Source: Chenopodium formosanum
Taxonomy: Eukaryota; Streptophyta; Magnoliopsida; Caryophyllales; Amaranthaceae
Length of the DNA stretch: 64,000 bases
Direction of reading: 5' to 3'
Assembly (NCBI GenBank): GCA_024500155.1
Contig: CM044869.1
Coordinates: 52,097,898 to 52,161,897 of the forward strand
A model generated the notes under the pieces. It ran no database searches. It was not told where the DNA came from and saw nothing but the letters and a program-made list of their open reading frames with translations. Positions 1-12,200 of this stretch are shown piece after piece. How positions within the stretch are numbered: position 1 is the first letter of the stretch; each line of letters begins with the position of its first letter. A program made the position numbers and the translations under genes.

Positions 1-438
1 CTTTTCTAAGCTGCATCATATGACAATGATATAGTTTTGTTTTTAGTCTCCTGTAAGCAATTGTTTTTGGAATTTTCTTATCTGTTGTGGACAGCCTTAA
101 TTTGATGACTGATTGAAGACATGATTTTGCTTTGTACACTTTGAGGACACAACCATTGGGTAATAAAGTTTGTATTAGTCCTGTCAAACATGAGAAATTA
201 TGATCATAGGGTGCATATAGCTTCTAGCATTTAATCAGCAGGAACAGTAGTCATGCTGTTTAACTAATTTTGTTGTCTTTTCTTTCCTTCTGCTCCCTAG
301 TGAAACTGAAATTACTTGTTGATTTTGATCATTCTTTTTTTTTTCCTTCTTATGCCACTATATCTTGTATTTTTGAGTCAGGCAGTAATTGTATTCCTTT
401 TGACACTTTTTACTCATCTGTTGTATTATATTGACCAG
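1..438 (+). other. Intron of the PARC6/CDP1-like gene, window edge
   Basis: No coding exon is visible here. The first recognisable exon starts at 439 after the acceptor ...TTGACCAG, so this stretch is taken as the end of the preceding intron. It is T-rich and contains nothing else I can name. Confidence 0.6.
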
Positions 439-3400
439 GAAAAATGGCTGAAAGATGTTGTGCTGTGCTTGTTTTCAGATACCCGAGAGTGTTCCCCTTC
501 ATTGGTAGGATGATTACATTTCTGATGGTTTATAATTCATGAAATAATGAACTATATCATTTTTAGTTTTCCTACAGGCTGGGTATTTTGGTCAGGAGAA
601 GAAATCTTTTGGCAACAAGCAAAGTAGAGGTTTGTCACCTTCTATGCCAAATGTAAACCACAGGACAATATCTCCTGCTGTTTTGTCTGATCGAATGGTG
701 TCTGATGAGCGTCTTGCTTCATTGGTCTCCTCCCAACATCTTGGGCCTGCTGTAAAGCAGTTGACTCCTACTAATCTGCGAAGTCCATTACAAGAAGCTA
801 AACCTAGCACCCAGACCGGAACAGCCACTCCACCACCACCCCCACAGTTAAAGCGAGATCTTGGTAGCTACAATCATAAAGCTGCTACTAGCTGGATGGC
901 TCAAGGAAAAATTTTCGGGCGTATAACATTTGTCGCAGTTCTAGGTTGTGTTGTCTTTGCCACTTCAAAGATGTTAAGCAGGCAAAGTGGGCGTGTGTAT
1001 GGCTCCAGACTGGCAAATAGAAAAACTTTATGCTCATCTGTTGGTGATCACTCTAGGCATAATGGCATGCGTAACAACTTTGCTGCAGCAATGCAGCAGT
1101 TTTTATCAACTTTGAAGCTGGGAGTCAGAAATCAATCTGACACAGGAAAAAGGCAAAAATCGTCTGTCTTGGCTGGCTTATCATCTCCTGTGCCTGCTTC
1201 ATATGACAGGGTAATGACTCTTGAAGAAGCTGAAGCTCTTGTAAGACAATGGCAAGTAATCAAAGCTGAAGCCCTCGGTCCTGATCATCAAGTTCATTTG
1301 CTCTTTGACGTTCTTGATGACTCTATGCTGCTTGAGGTAGGACTCAGCTATAATTCTCCTTTTTTACTAGCTTAATTTGAGCTTCAGACTTTATTGTCAT
1401 CCCAGCTACCTGCTGGTATTTATGCATTTGCAAAGTAACTGTTGGCATTGAGTTGGTTTACAACCCTCAACAAGTCCAAAGGAAGATGGAAATCAAAGGG
1501 CTTTTGTTGTACCTAGATCGTGCTATTCGTGTAACTTTTGGTCCGTATTTTTTTAAAATTGATGGTAGTGCAGTGCTTATAACAAAATATTTTATATCAA
1601 CCATTCTAGATTTTGAAGACATTTCTTTTATTCAGTCTTGCTCTGTTCTTTCCTCCTGACATTCACAATTCAAAATTGATTATAACTTTATTATTATTTA
1701 CAGAATGGTGTTCATTGTGTTATTGCCTGGCATTTGCTCATGTTTATCTACCCACTATAATTTGAAGTATATAGGCTATTTTTATACTAATGCCTTTTCC
1801 CGCTCCTTTTCAGTGTTGTTATATAATTGTATTGTTATGACGGGTCTCATAATGGAGACTCTTATAACTCCTCTGGTAATATGTAATGTGCTTGATAATT
1901 GTGTGTGCTTTTTTCCCAGTGGCAAGCTTTGGCAGATGCAGCCAAAGACAAATCATGTTTTTGGAGATTTGTTTTGCTGCAATTATCAGTCCTTCGAGCT
2001 GATACATTCTCAGATGCCACCGGCACTGAAACAGCAGAAATTGATGTTCTGTTGGAGGAAGCTGCAGAGCTTATTGAAGAAGATCAACAAAGGAATCCAA
2101 ATTATTATAGGTAAGACAGCATTTAAATCATCATTTTCCCAAGTTTGTTTCTCAGAGAGTCAAATCCTTTGCTTTAGCCACGCTTTCTTGATCAGTTTGT
2201 ATTACTTCCATGTTTTGGCTTGTTATGGCATTTGATACAACTTTCACAGATGCAAATTCATTGAAGCTACTTATCTTACCTCCCACTTCTCTTTTCCTTT
2301 AACGAATAAGGCAACATGGAGGAGATGCACATAAAACTGAAAGCACTGAACAATAAAAAAAATTGTAGACATTTTTAAAAGGACACTAAACGGCCACTGC
2401 TTCCATTTGTTAGGCTTCCCCTTCTCAATCTTGTTGAGGTGTAACTTACAATTATGTCAATATGTTGATAAAGTTACTTTTAGATTTGAGTTCAATGATT
2501 TTATTATATACTAGTGTTATTTCTCAGCTCTTATTAACTATTATTCTCTTTGAGGTGTAACTTAAAATTGATTTCGTAATACATGCATGGTTCTTATTAT
2601 GATAAAGTAGATCGAATAGTTAATTAAACAAACAGCTATAAGAGAGGGTGTTGGATTGAGCTGGTGGTAGGAAATTTCTGGAATATCTTTATTTTATGTG
2701 CTTGTTTTTGTGAGGACTAATTTGTATTATGCAAGTATATTTTGAAATGAGATGACATTCAGGATTAGGTCCTTTTTTTTTAAAGCTTATTTTGAATGTT
2801 CAGATGGTTTGCGCAAATATCTCTATACATGATATTACAGATAAAGGCCACATGAAACTGATGGGTTATCCTAAGATTCCTAACATAGCTTCTTTTTGCC
2901 AGTTGATATATGACTTTATAACAATAAGTTATATATAAAGTAATTCAGTTTTGATATGGTGCTTTTAAACAATGCTAGTCATCTAAGGACATTTTGAAGT
3001 CAAACTTCTCTCTTTTAATTTGCTATTATTGCTTTCTAGCTGAATTTCTTTTTTGCAAGGGTTTTTATTTAGTTCTTTCAGTTAATTTCTCTTCACTCTC
3101 AAACTCCATACACTGTATCCTCACTTTCATAAATTCATTGTTAAGTGTTTGAAAATTGAAGAAGAAAGGACACTTTAAATTTGATATTATGTGTCTGAAA
3201 ATGGTAGAGACTGGGAAAATTAATAGAGTGTAGAAGTTCAGAGGAGAGGAAATAAAGCATATAAGATGACCCTCTTCCCCGATTTGGCTTTGGGTGAGGA
3301 GAATAAACTCTGGGAAGGGGTGCAGCAGCTTATAAAATCCTTCCCAAAAGAAGTTTGCGCTTGGATGCAACCCGAATTGAATATAACCAGATTTGAGATA

Positions 3401-3698
3401 CACGCTCTAGCTAATAATCTCCAACTTAAAATAGACTCTTAAATTTTGAACTATTTTATAATCCATAGCTACATACCCTATGGTTAGTAATCTAAAATTT
3501 ATTAATAGGCAAGGGCATGTCAATTTTCTTTTTGAATTGAACATTATTTATTTATTTATTTTCATTCTAGGTGGCTGAAATGTATTGACATTTTTGTTTT
3601 GATATGGCTGCAGCACCTATAAAATCAGCTATCTTCTGCGACGGCAAGATGATGGTTCATGGAAGTTCTGCAAAGCTGATGTAGATAACCCATCCTGA
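439..3698 (+). CDS. PARC6: Plastid division protein PARC6/CDP1-like, C-terminal part (5' end outside window)
   Basis: The protein should be a chloroplast inner-envelope paralogue of ARC6 that positions the FtsZ and PDV division machinery. Four exons are readable: 439-504, 578-1336, 1920-2110 and 3614-3698 (TGA at 3696-3698). They stay in phase and encode 366 residues. Order: an EKWLKDVVL...SPSL segment; a low-complexity stretch with a PPPPP run; a hydrophobic segment (ITFVAVLGCVVFA) that fits the single membrane span; then the ARC6-type intermembrane-space domain with EAEALVRQW, EALGPDHQ, WQALADAA, CFWRFVLLQL and DGSWKFCKAD. These match PARC6/CDP1 better than ARC6 as I remember the two families. 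The last intron is about 1.5 kb. The 5' half of the gene lies to the left of the window. Confidence 0.85.
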
Positions 3699-4976
3699 TA
3701 TATACCTCGATCACTGTATATGGTAACTCAGTAGTTAGGACCTTACTAATTCTTTAGGTAATTGAGTTCATTTCTTCCACTGACCAGACTTGTAAAAAGC
3801 ATTAGCTTATAGTGATGGCAGCAACACACTTTTCCTTGATTTTGTTTTTTCAAGAGCAATTTCTTGCGAAATGTCAGTGAAATTGCTGCCTGTGAACAAT
3901 TTTCTTCACAATGAAAGGAAATGAGTTATTCTTTGTATTTATCAGAAAGATGCTGCAGCTAAGTAATTGGTTTTTCTTGGAACTCAGCTGCAGTTCAGCG
4001 AGATTTGATTGTTGGAACAGGATGAACAAACCTGTTGTTTCCTGCTAATTTTTAGATGTTGTTGATTTCCCTTTATTTATTAATTAATTGATTAATTTTT
4101 ATTAAATAGTCTTATTATTAGTATGTAAATAATTTTTGCTTTTTTTATGTGAATATGTTACAAATTGATCGGTTGTGTTAGCTTGATCGTGAATAATCTA
4201 AATATGACTGATATATGAAAAATAGCAAAATACTACATTGTATACTGAACTGTGTTTGAACCGTCGATCGTAATTTCAAATTTTGATAATTTGGTTGAGA
4301 AAAAAATGGTTTAAAATTTCTGGCGGATTGTATTCATAATCAATAATCTGACTGAGAATATCTGGTCTACAAATTGATTTGGTTTTTATTGAGAATTTGT
4401 ATCATCTCTAATGTGTTTTGGTGGTGTATTTTGATGTTAGGGGCAAACTCCGATTGACTTTTGAGGAATTGGAATTGATTTAATCGATTCATTCTTTTAT
4501 CTGCTTACTTTTAGTCTAAGGGTATTGTAATCTTCCTACTTTCTCTTAAATTGGCCTTATGCTTAACAAATTTGTTAGATTTTTATCTCCTTAAGTTGTT
4601 CCACATAGTTGAAAAGGATAAAAATAAAGGAAAGAGTACCAACATAGGGATTTACCCTTTAATGCCCTTAATTTTAAAGATAGGACATGCAATTCACAAC
4701 TAATGATGTTCAGGTAATTGTAGAAGAATGAAATTATCAAATGCATAGGTTTTATAGATAGTGTTTAATGGTAAGGCGGTGGTCGTCGTAGCAATTAACG
4801 ATATAATTGGCGTTCATGATACGTTTCCTAAACGTTAATTTTATTATAAACGTAGCAAATAAATTTTCTTTTGCTAGAAAGGACATGTTTGGTGAATAGC
4901 TTTTTGATGAACAAAAATATTTAGTTAAAGCTTTTATAATAGTAAAATTGTAAACACATTACATGTCATTGCTTGA
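3699..4976. other. 3' UTR of the PARC6-like gene, then intergenic DNA
   Basis: The first few hundred bases are probably the 3' UTR of the PARC6-like transcript. The rest is AT-rich, and I see no gene, RNA or clear repeat. Confidence 0.5.
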
Positions 4977-5100
4977 AAATTTTAAACTAAAAGTTTCAAT
5001 CCATTAACCATCAATCTTCCAATAACAAACAACTATGACTAAAATTTAAACTAAAAGCTTCAATCTATTAGCCATTAATCCTCCAACTAAACACAACCGT
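4977..5100. repeat. Imperfect tandem duplication, two units of about 60 bp
   Basis: Two adjacent copies share TTTAAACTAAAAG(T/C)TTCAAT(C) followed by related ATTA-CCAT-AATC-TCCAA text. Unit 1 covers about 4977-5035 and unit 2 about 5041-5100. They lie just past the end of the first expansin. Confidence 0.65.
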
Positions 5101-5145
5101 TAACTAATGCATATTTTTTCTACTCTCATATGTACGACCTATTTG

Positions 5146-6755
5146 TCAATCAGTCGGTGCCACGTTGTTGAATTGAAACGTCTTACCATTACTAGTAGAC
5201 ACTTGAAATGAGAGACTTTGACCCTCCAACCTCATCCAAGTTTGCCAATTTTGCCCCCAATTACGACTCATTTGTGTCCAACTTGTTTTTGATCCTTTGA
5301 TATTCACCCCAGTAACATCCCCTACACCACCAGCATTGTAAACCAAAACCATCAACCAATATGAATTTCCTTTAAACTCAAACTTAACACCTCCTTTCTT
5401 TTGGCATTTCACTCTTCTATAAGCAACCGGAACAATACCGCCTTTGTACTCCGCAATCTTTAGGAACATAGGCATCGACAAATCGAAATGTTTTCGTGGT
5501 GGATTGCACCACGCTTGCGGTGTTTCTTCGTACCATGGAGGGCAAAAGTTAGTGGCCGTTACTCGAATTGGACGAACCCCTTGCTTACACCATTTTGAGT
5601 CTATGCAAGCTATTTCGAAACACGCTCCGCAAGCAGCTCCATCGTTGAAGAGTGCTGTACTTAGTGCTGTTGTTTCTAGACCATAACCTTGCTTGAATAG
5701 GTCACCGTACCCACATGCACCATCTGTGTATAATAAATTCATGCATGAAAAGTTAATTATATGGTTAATTGTTACCACATTATCATTTGCTATAACATTT
5801 ATGTAAAGGACTAATGTAACGTTTAGCTAGTTTATTATTCACAATTAATAAAAGCTGGATGTTGATGCAGTGGTGATTGAGGCTGCACTTGTTAGAGAGA
5901 ACTGTGTGTTCAATCCCCCACAACAACAATTGGGAGGGTACTGAAACCTAACCACCTAAAATTGAGTCCGAATCTGAATTAGACTAAAGGGTAAATCGGG
6001 TAGAACACCAAAAAAAATTAAAAAATACCCATTTGTTTTGTGTGTAAATTTTACATCATACCACGTATACATGTTGCTGATGAAATTTAACAAATGAATT
6101 TCGCACAAAAATATGAACGACATGCGAAAAAAAATAGGAGAAATTGTAGAAATGTACCTCTCAAAAATTACTCCGCATCACAAGATTCACAACTAAAAAG
6201 ATGCACATTTCAAAATCAAGAACCTCTAATTAATTTTTATAACAAAACAACTAAGACATTAAAATCAATTATAAATTGAAAATACACCCTATGTTCCCCA
6301 TCGTTTAGTGTCACTACAATTTATTTTTTTTCTAATTCATTTTTACAAATACATATTATTTGATTTCGACAATATATAAAAATTACATTGCACAAATCCG
6401 ATTCTAAAAGACTCATTACTTTAAACAAGCATAAATCTATAACAAACATCATGAACTAATGAGATTTACAGTTGTAATATTAGTCGATACTCCTTCCATC
6501 CAAATTTATTAATTGATATGTTACTAATTCAAATTGCATAACCAACACGTGTGTTTATGAATGTCGGATTGTAGTACACAAACAAGAAAACTTACACATG
6601 GTATCGCCGCCATTAATATCACCATAAAACGTTGCATGAGCGAAATCCCAGCCATGTCCACCATGATTGATATCATTTGATCCCTGAGTTGTAACAAAAA
6701 TTAGCCCTAATATTACTACATAAATATAACCCGCTAATAATTGAGAATTAGCCAT
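5146..6755 (-). CDS. Alpha-expansin, copy 1, with a premature stop at the conserved C-terminal Trp position
   Basis: Expansins are secreted wall proteins that loosen cellulose-matrix contacts without hydrolysis. Exon 1 is 6755-6596 and exon 2 is 5723-5146. The 872-bp intron is phase 1 with donor GTAAGT. The product is 245 aa. ATG 6755 is chosen because it begins a hydrophobic signal peptide ([18 protein letters not shown]). The mature part shows HATFYGD-type text, GACGYGDL, cysteine-rich DPBB text, the AWCNPP stretch typical of alpha-expansins, the HFDL motif and an aromatic C-terminal CBM63-like domain. It ends at NNVAPTD. TGA (5148-5146) stands where family members have the Trp of W-Q-x-G-Q-T-F/Y-E-G. 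Beyond it the frame continues through QIGRTYES to a TAG at 5106-5104. A TATA-like TAAATATA lies about 100 bp upstream. It is either a slightly shortened expansin or an early pseudogene. Confidence 0.85.
5854..6026 (+). mobile_element. tRNA-derived SINE-like element in the intron of expansin copy 1
   Basis: The sequence runs from a pol III box-A-like region (GATGCAGTGGTGA) through a box-B-like GTGTTCAATCC to an A-rich end near 6010-6026. A second copy at 32684-32880 shares the whole order, including CTAACCACCTAAAA about 60 bp after box B. That order identifies a dispersed family rather than a tRNA gene. Confidence 0.55.
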
Positions 6756-8943
6756 TGTAAAAATAATTATGCTATTACAATAGTTGTGAAGAAAAAACCT
6801 AATTAACAAGTGCTCTTATTTTGCTGTTAGAATACTAAATTATAAAATGCCTATATTTATGATCATCTTGCATTTTAAAGTAGAGAAATAGTCATATGGT
6901 TTGACTTCAATTTTTAAACATTAATTAAGATTAAATAAAATCACAAGGTAAAAAAAAAGGAACAATATCAGGTTTGATATTTAAGATCCCTTATTTTCTG
7001 CTAGTATTGAGAATTTGAGATAATTGTATCATATATAACGAAAGTTAAATTATTGAGATTTTTTATATTAAAAGAAATTAATCATGTTTGATTGTGATCC
7101 CATCTTTTCTGCTAATATTGAGTTTTGACCATTAATAATAGGATTAGAATTAAAATAACACAAAATTTCATTCTACTTTAATTTTCGAATGCTCCATCCA
7201 AATTATATTCTTGCATTGGTTATAGTCTCATACACATTAGTTAGCATGCTTATTTGTTTTAACATTGTATTATCGATTAATCTGATAGTGAATTTTTATT
7301 ATTATCGCATACATGGTTTCAATGATGCCAAATTTTTAATACTAAGATGAAATATATACAAATGCACGATTTTATATTTATTTTTATACTACATAATTAA
7401 ATCTATTTCTTTCATCAATTTCGTGTGAAATTTTTATTTTTTATTTATTTTTATTTATTTTAATGAAAGAAGTGCTAAAGAACGCTATATTTCATTAATT
7501 AACATATTCTAAAGCACAGGATGTATATTTATAAGAAGAAATTGACATATGTCACATTTTTTTTAGTTTATGAACTGTTGAGTGTGGTCCAAATTATATA
7601 TATATATAAGCCCATTGCTTTGGTGGAGGCGGAGAATTTGTGCATATTCTTATAGCTTCTGGAAAAATCAAACAATGTTAGTTCTTGACTTCTTGCTCAT
7701 ATTTATTCTAAAACTATCTACTTAAACGTTTTAGAGAATTTTTGACATTGAAAGCAACTAGAAGTATGGTTTGTGAAAATTCTAGAACATTATGGCTATA
7801 AGAAAGATGAAAGAATTTCTGAAATCTTCTAGTTATTTTTTCCAAACTCCATCTTCAACTATAAATATAGGTTATAGGCATTCAATCAATATACATATAC
7901 AAAAAGTCATACTTATAAACAAGTCTGCTCGTCGTTTGTGGGTTTTTTAAGAGAATTTTTTCCACGTCAAATATTGTGTGTCCTTTAATTTACTTACACT
8001 GTGCCCTCACCAACCCAAACATGATCAGATATTTTTATTTATTGGTCATTACTAAAGTATTGAAAATTTACATTTTAATACATGTGTTAACATATTATAT
8101 ATGTGCCACTTTGGTAAATTAATTATTTTGCTTTTTATAATTAAGTGAAAACATAGCTGATATGTTTATAAACAAATCATGAACAAACTCAATGATAAAC
8201 TTATTTGTTAAATAAAAAAATGTGTTCCCAATTCAACTCTCCTCCAAACTAAAATCCTTATTTTTACTTGATATAATAACTAATACACTATCATAGTACA
8301 TTAGTCACATTAATGAAGTGAATCAAAATGGACAACAATATAAAGGTATTGAATTATTCCCAATTGCAAATGTTTGATTGTTTTCGTCAACCGATCCACA
8401 TGTTAGACATCAACCTGATATCCTCCAGGGTTATTTATATTTTCAGTATCAGTGTAAGAAGATCGTTACTATGCCTAGCGCTAATCTTTTGCCCAAATTA
8501 ATATAATCGCATTCTCCGTACTACTAATAGGTCTTGGTTCTCATCCAATTCCATAATTTATTTTGATTAGATCAATATTATTAATAATTATTTACCTTTC
8601 TTTTTTTTAAAAAAAATATCAAATCATAGATAATAAGAGGTCGAATAAAATTAGTTTTTATCTTATTTTATTTGAACTCATCAACTCTTATGTTATTTAA
8701 ACATATTAGCTCTTATTTTATCTTATCTAAATTTATTTAAAATTATTAAACTATAAGAAAAGCAAAATCTAGTTGGACACTAAGCTACGTCGTGAATTTC
8801 CTAGATTTTAATCTCCGTGAAGTTTTTTCACATTACCTAGCTACATAAGGTTATCGTGCGACTTATCTACTCGATCAAAACATAGATAATTTTTAGAGTA
8901 ATTTTTTAATAACCCTTAAAAATTGTATCTCTGAAAAACTAAT
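6756..8943. promoter_or_regulatory. Upstream region of expansin copy 1, then AT-rich intergenic DNA
   Basis: A block around 6890-7130 resembles the region upstream of expansin copy 2 (15120-15490). Shared text includes ATAAAATCACAAG, a TGGTTTGACTT string and two copies of a TTTTCTGCTA-TATTGA motif (near 6993 and 7105). This looks like promoter DNA duplicated together with the genes. From about 7500 to 8940 I see only AT-rich sequence. Confidence 0.45.
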
Positions 8944-9027
8944 GATGAAGAAGGGTACAATAGGGGGTGCTAATGAACATTATTGGATGAAGAAGGGTAC
9001 AATAGGGGGTGCTAATGAAAATTATTG
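8944..9027. repeat. 42-bp tandem duplication, two copies
   Basis: GATGAAGAAGGGTACAATAG and the following 22 bases occur at 8944 and again at 8986, almost identical. The unit is AT-poor relative to its surroundings. It lies about 210 bp past the stop codon of expansin copy 2. Confidence 0.85.
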
Positions 9028-9237
9028 AATAATATATTATTCATATCTCGTTCCCTCCTTCTCTTAAATTTCGTTCTTCATATATTTGCAAGACAATCAC
9101 TATTCGGACATGACAAACTTTTAGAGACAAAGCGAATATAATCTCGAGCTATTATCTTGCATGGAAAATTATATTTATAATTATAAAAGTACATATATCC
9201 AATCCTTTTGTAAAATAATCTCCCCAATTCTAGCCTC

Positions 9238-12200
9238 TTAAAAGTTATCTTCTCCTTCAAATGACTGGCCGAATTGCCAATTTGGTGGTACAACACCTTC
9301 AAACGCTAATGATTCTCCATCACTAGTAGTCACTTGGAAGGACAAGGATTGGTTGATCCAACCCGAACCACCAACTTGCCAATTCATACCCCAACTTCGC
9401 GCCATTTGCACCCAATTGCCCGAACCCTTGATCTTCATTTCTATAACATCTCCGACACCTCCAACATTGAAGACTAATACCAAAAGAAAATTAGGGTTCC
9501 CATTAATAAGAAATTTGACACCTCCTTGCTTAGCACAAGGTATCCTCTTGTATTGCACGGGCACTATACCAGCTTTGTACTCGGCAATTGTAACAAACAT
9601 GGATTTCGTTAAGTCAAAGTGGTGCAATGGAGGATTACACCATGCCACGGGACCATAAGAAGGTGGACACAAGTTGGTGGCCGTGACCTTGATTAGGCCA
9701 GGTTTGCACCATTTTGAGTTTATACATTTAATTTCATAACATGATCCACAAGTTGCACCCTTTGAAAAAAGTGCTGTGCTAAGAGCTGTTGTTTGTAATC
9801 CATATCCTTGCGTTAACGTACTATAACCACAAGCACCCTCTGCATGACACCATGCAACAAAAAAATTATATAGATTACAAATGCGCGTATTCGCGTATAA
9901 AGTATAAACATGTATTCATATATATGCTCAGTATAGATAGTGATAAGAGATAGCTCAGGTGGTTACTTTGGGATCGATTCTCATCAAAGGCTCCTGACTA
10001 AATAGCCAAAAGCCTCTATAATTTGTTGCTTTGGTCTAACTTTACTAAATTCTTAATTTTATGATAAAATTGAAGATTAAATTATTCATCAACAAATTAT
10101 ATCTTTATATGTAGTGAAAAAAAAAAAAACTTCATATACCGAAATATCATATCAAATTGTGTGTATGATAGAAGAGAGGAAACCGAAGATTTATGCAAGT
10201 GTAAACCAAAATCTGACGTACCTCTAATGTATCGCAGAATGCGTTTCAACGCATCCATGTGCTCAACACGGGGTGAGTGCATAAATAAGCAAACCTGCTG
10301 AACTGCATAAGAAATATCCGGCCGAGTAAAAGTCAAGTACTGCAGGGCACCACAGAGGCGCCTATAAGAAGTAGGATCGTCATACAGAGCACCCTCTTGA
10401 GTGCTCAATTTGCCTTTGGTGTCAACAGGAGTCGGCGAAGGCTTGCAATTTGCCATTCCTGCTTTTACCAAAATTTCCTGCGCATACTTCTTTTGAGATA
10501 AAAATAAACCATTTTTACCTCTAGTAACACCAATACCCAAAAAATAACTCAGAGGACCCAAATCCTTCATTGCAAATTCAGAGCTGAGTCGAGAAATAAT
10601 ATGACGCCGGAGAGACTCCGAAGAAGCCGTAAGCACAATATCATCAACATATAGAAGGAGATAAGCAGTATCATTACGATGGCGATAGATGAACAATGAG
10701 GTATCAGATTTGCTGTTTGCAAAACCAATAGTAGCCACAAAATCCGCAAAACGTTTATACCACGCACGGGGTGCTTGTTTCAGACCATAAAGTGACTTCT
10801 CCAATAAACAGACATGATCAGGTTTATCTGGATCTTTGAATCCCATAGGTTGATACATGTAAACTGTTTCATTCAAATGACCATGTAAGAAAGCATTTTT
10901 CACATCTAATTGATGAATTTGCCAAGACTTTGCTAGAGCGATGCTAAGAACAACCCGAATAGTAGCCGGTTTAACAACTGGGCTGAAGGTCTCATCACAA
11001 TCAATCTCTTCCCTTTGAGTTTTACCATCACCAACAAGTCTAGCCTTATGTCTCTCAAAAGACCCATCAGATTTAGTCTTATGCTGAAAAATCCACAATG
11101 ACCGAATTATATTCACATTCGGTGGTCGCGGAACCAATTTCCAAGTTCCATTGGCAATAAGAGCATCATACTCCTCCTGCATAGCAATTTTCCAATTATG
11201 GTCACGAATAGCATTAACCGGGTTCTTTGGAATGGGTGATATGGAGGTAGTAGTATGATGTGTTTGATTTTGGTATTTGGGATTAGGCTGGACGATTCCA
11301 TGTTTACTTCGAGTAGACATGGAGTGAGTTGGAGTTGGATTAGAGTGAGAGAAAGATGAAGAAGAAAATTCGGGTGGAATAGGAAGCACCCCTTGCTCGG
11401 CCTCACTTGCACCAGCGTGCGATGGAAAACCATCGTGCTGGGCAGTGGGCATGGCAGGAACGGCTCCCCTAGCACCAGCACCCGCTGGTAACCCGGCGGG
11501 GATAGCAGTTAGTGGCACGGGGCCACGCTGCTGGGTGCTGGGAGGAGAGCCACCTGCTGGCAGGGGGCTTGGAAGAGGAGAGCTGCGAGAAATGGAGCTG
11601 GGAGGAGGTGAAGGTGGTACGGACAGGGGAGTCCGCAGCTCACCCGCGGCCTGGGTTGCTGTGCCGCACCCTGGTTGCGGAGTGGGCTGCCTTGTAGAAG
11701 GAGGTGTGTGATCGGAGTCCAACAAAGAGTGCCACAACAACGGATTGCTCAGAGGACTAGAATAATCACCTAGAAAATCATATGTGTGTGATTGAGGAGT
11801 GTGAACCGTAGAGAAAGGAAAACTAGACTCATCGAACCATACATGCCTAGCAATGATAATTTTCCCACTCGACATATCATAACACTTGCAACCCCGATGA
11901 TTGGATGGATACCCAAGAAAGACACAAGGAGTGGAGCGGGCTTGAAGCTTATTGATAGTAGATGAGGAAAAAAGAGGAAAGCACAAGCAACCAAACACTC
12001 GAAGGTGAGAATAATCGGGAAGTTTATGATATAGAATTTGATTCGGAGAATTGTAATCAAGTAGCTTTTTAGGCAAGATATTGTGAAGATATGTGGCCAT
12101 GTCAAGGGCATGATGCCAAAAAGAGGGGGGGATCGAGGCATGACACATAATGGTACGAACAATGTTATTGATCGTTTTAATTTTTCTTTCAGCTTTACCA

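Noticed and set aside
1705..2235. 176-residue frame
   Set aside because: It spans intron and the PARC6 exon 1920-2110 in the wrong frame.
3065..3403. 112-residue minus-strand frame in the last PARC6 intron
   Set aside because: No family resemblance and no splice or promoter context; intronic chance frame.
9951..9982. Possible tRNA gene (box A and box B)
   Set aside because: Boxes are only 20 bases apart and no cloverleaf can be drawn; SINE fragment instead.
11445..11711. GC-rich 88-residue frame on the plus strand
   Set aside because: It lies antisense to the proline/serine-rich linker of the copia polyprotein; the composition is a shadow of that coding sequence.
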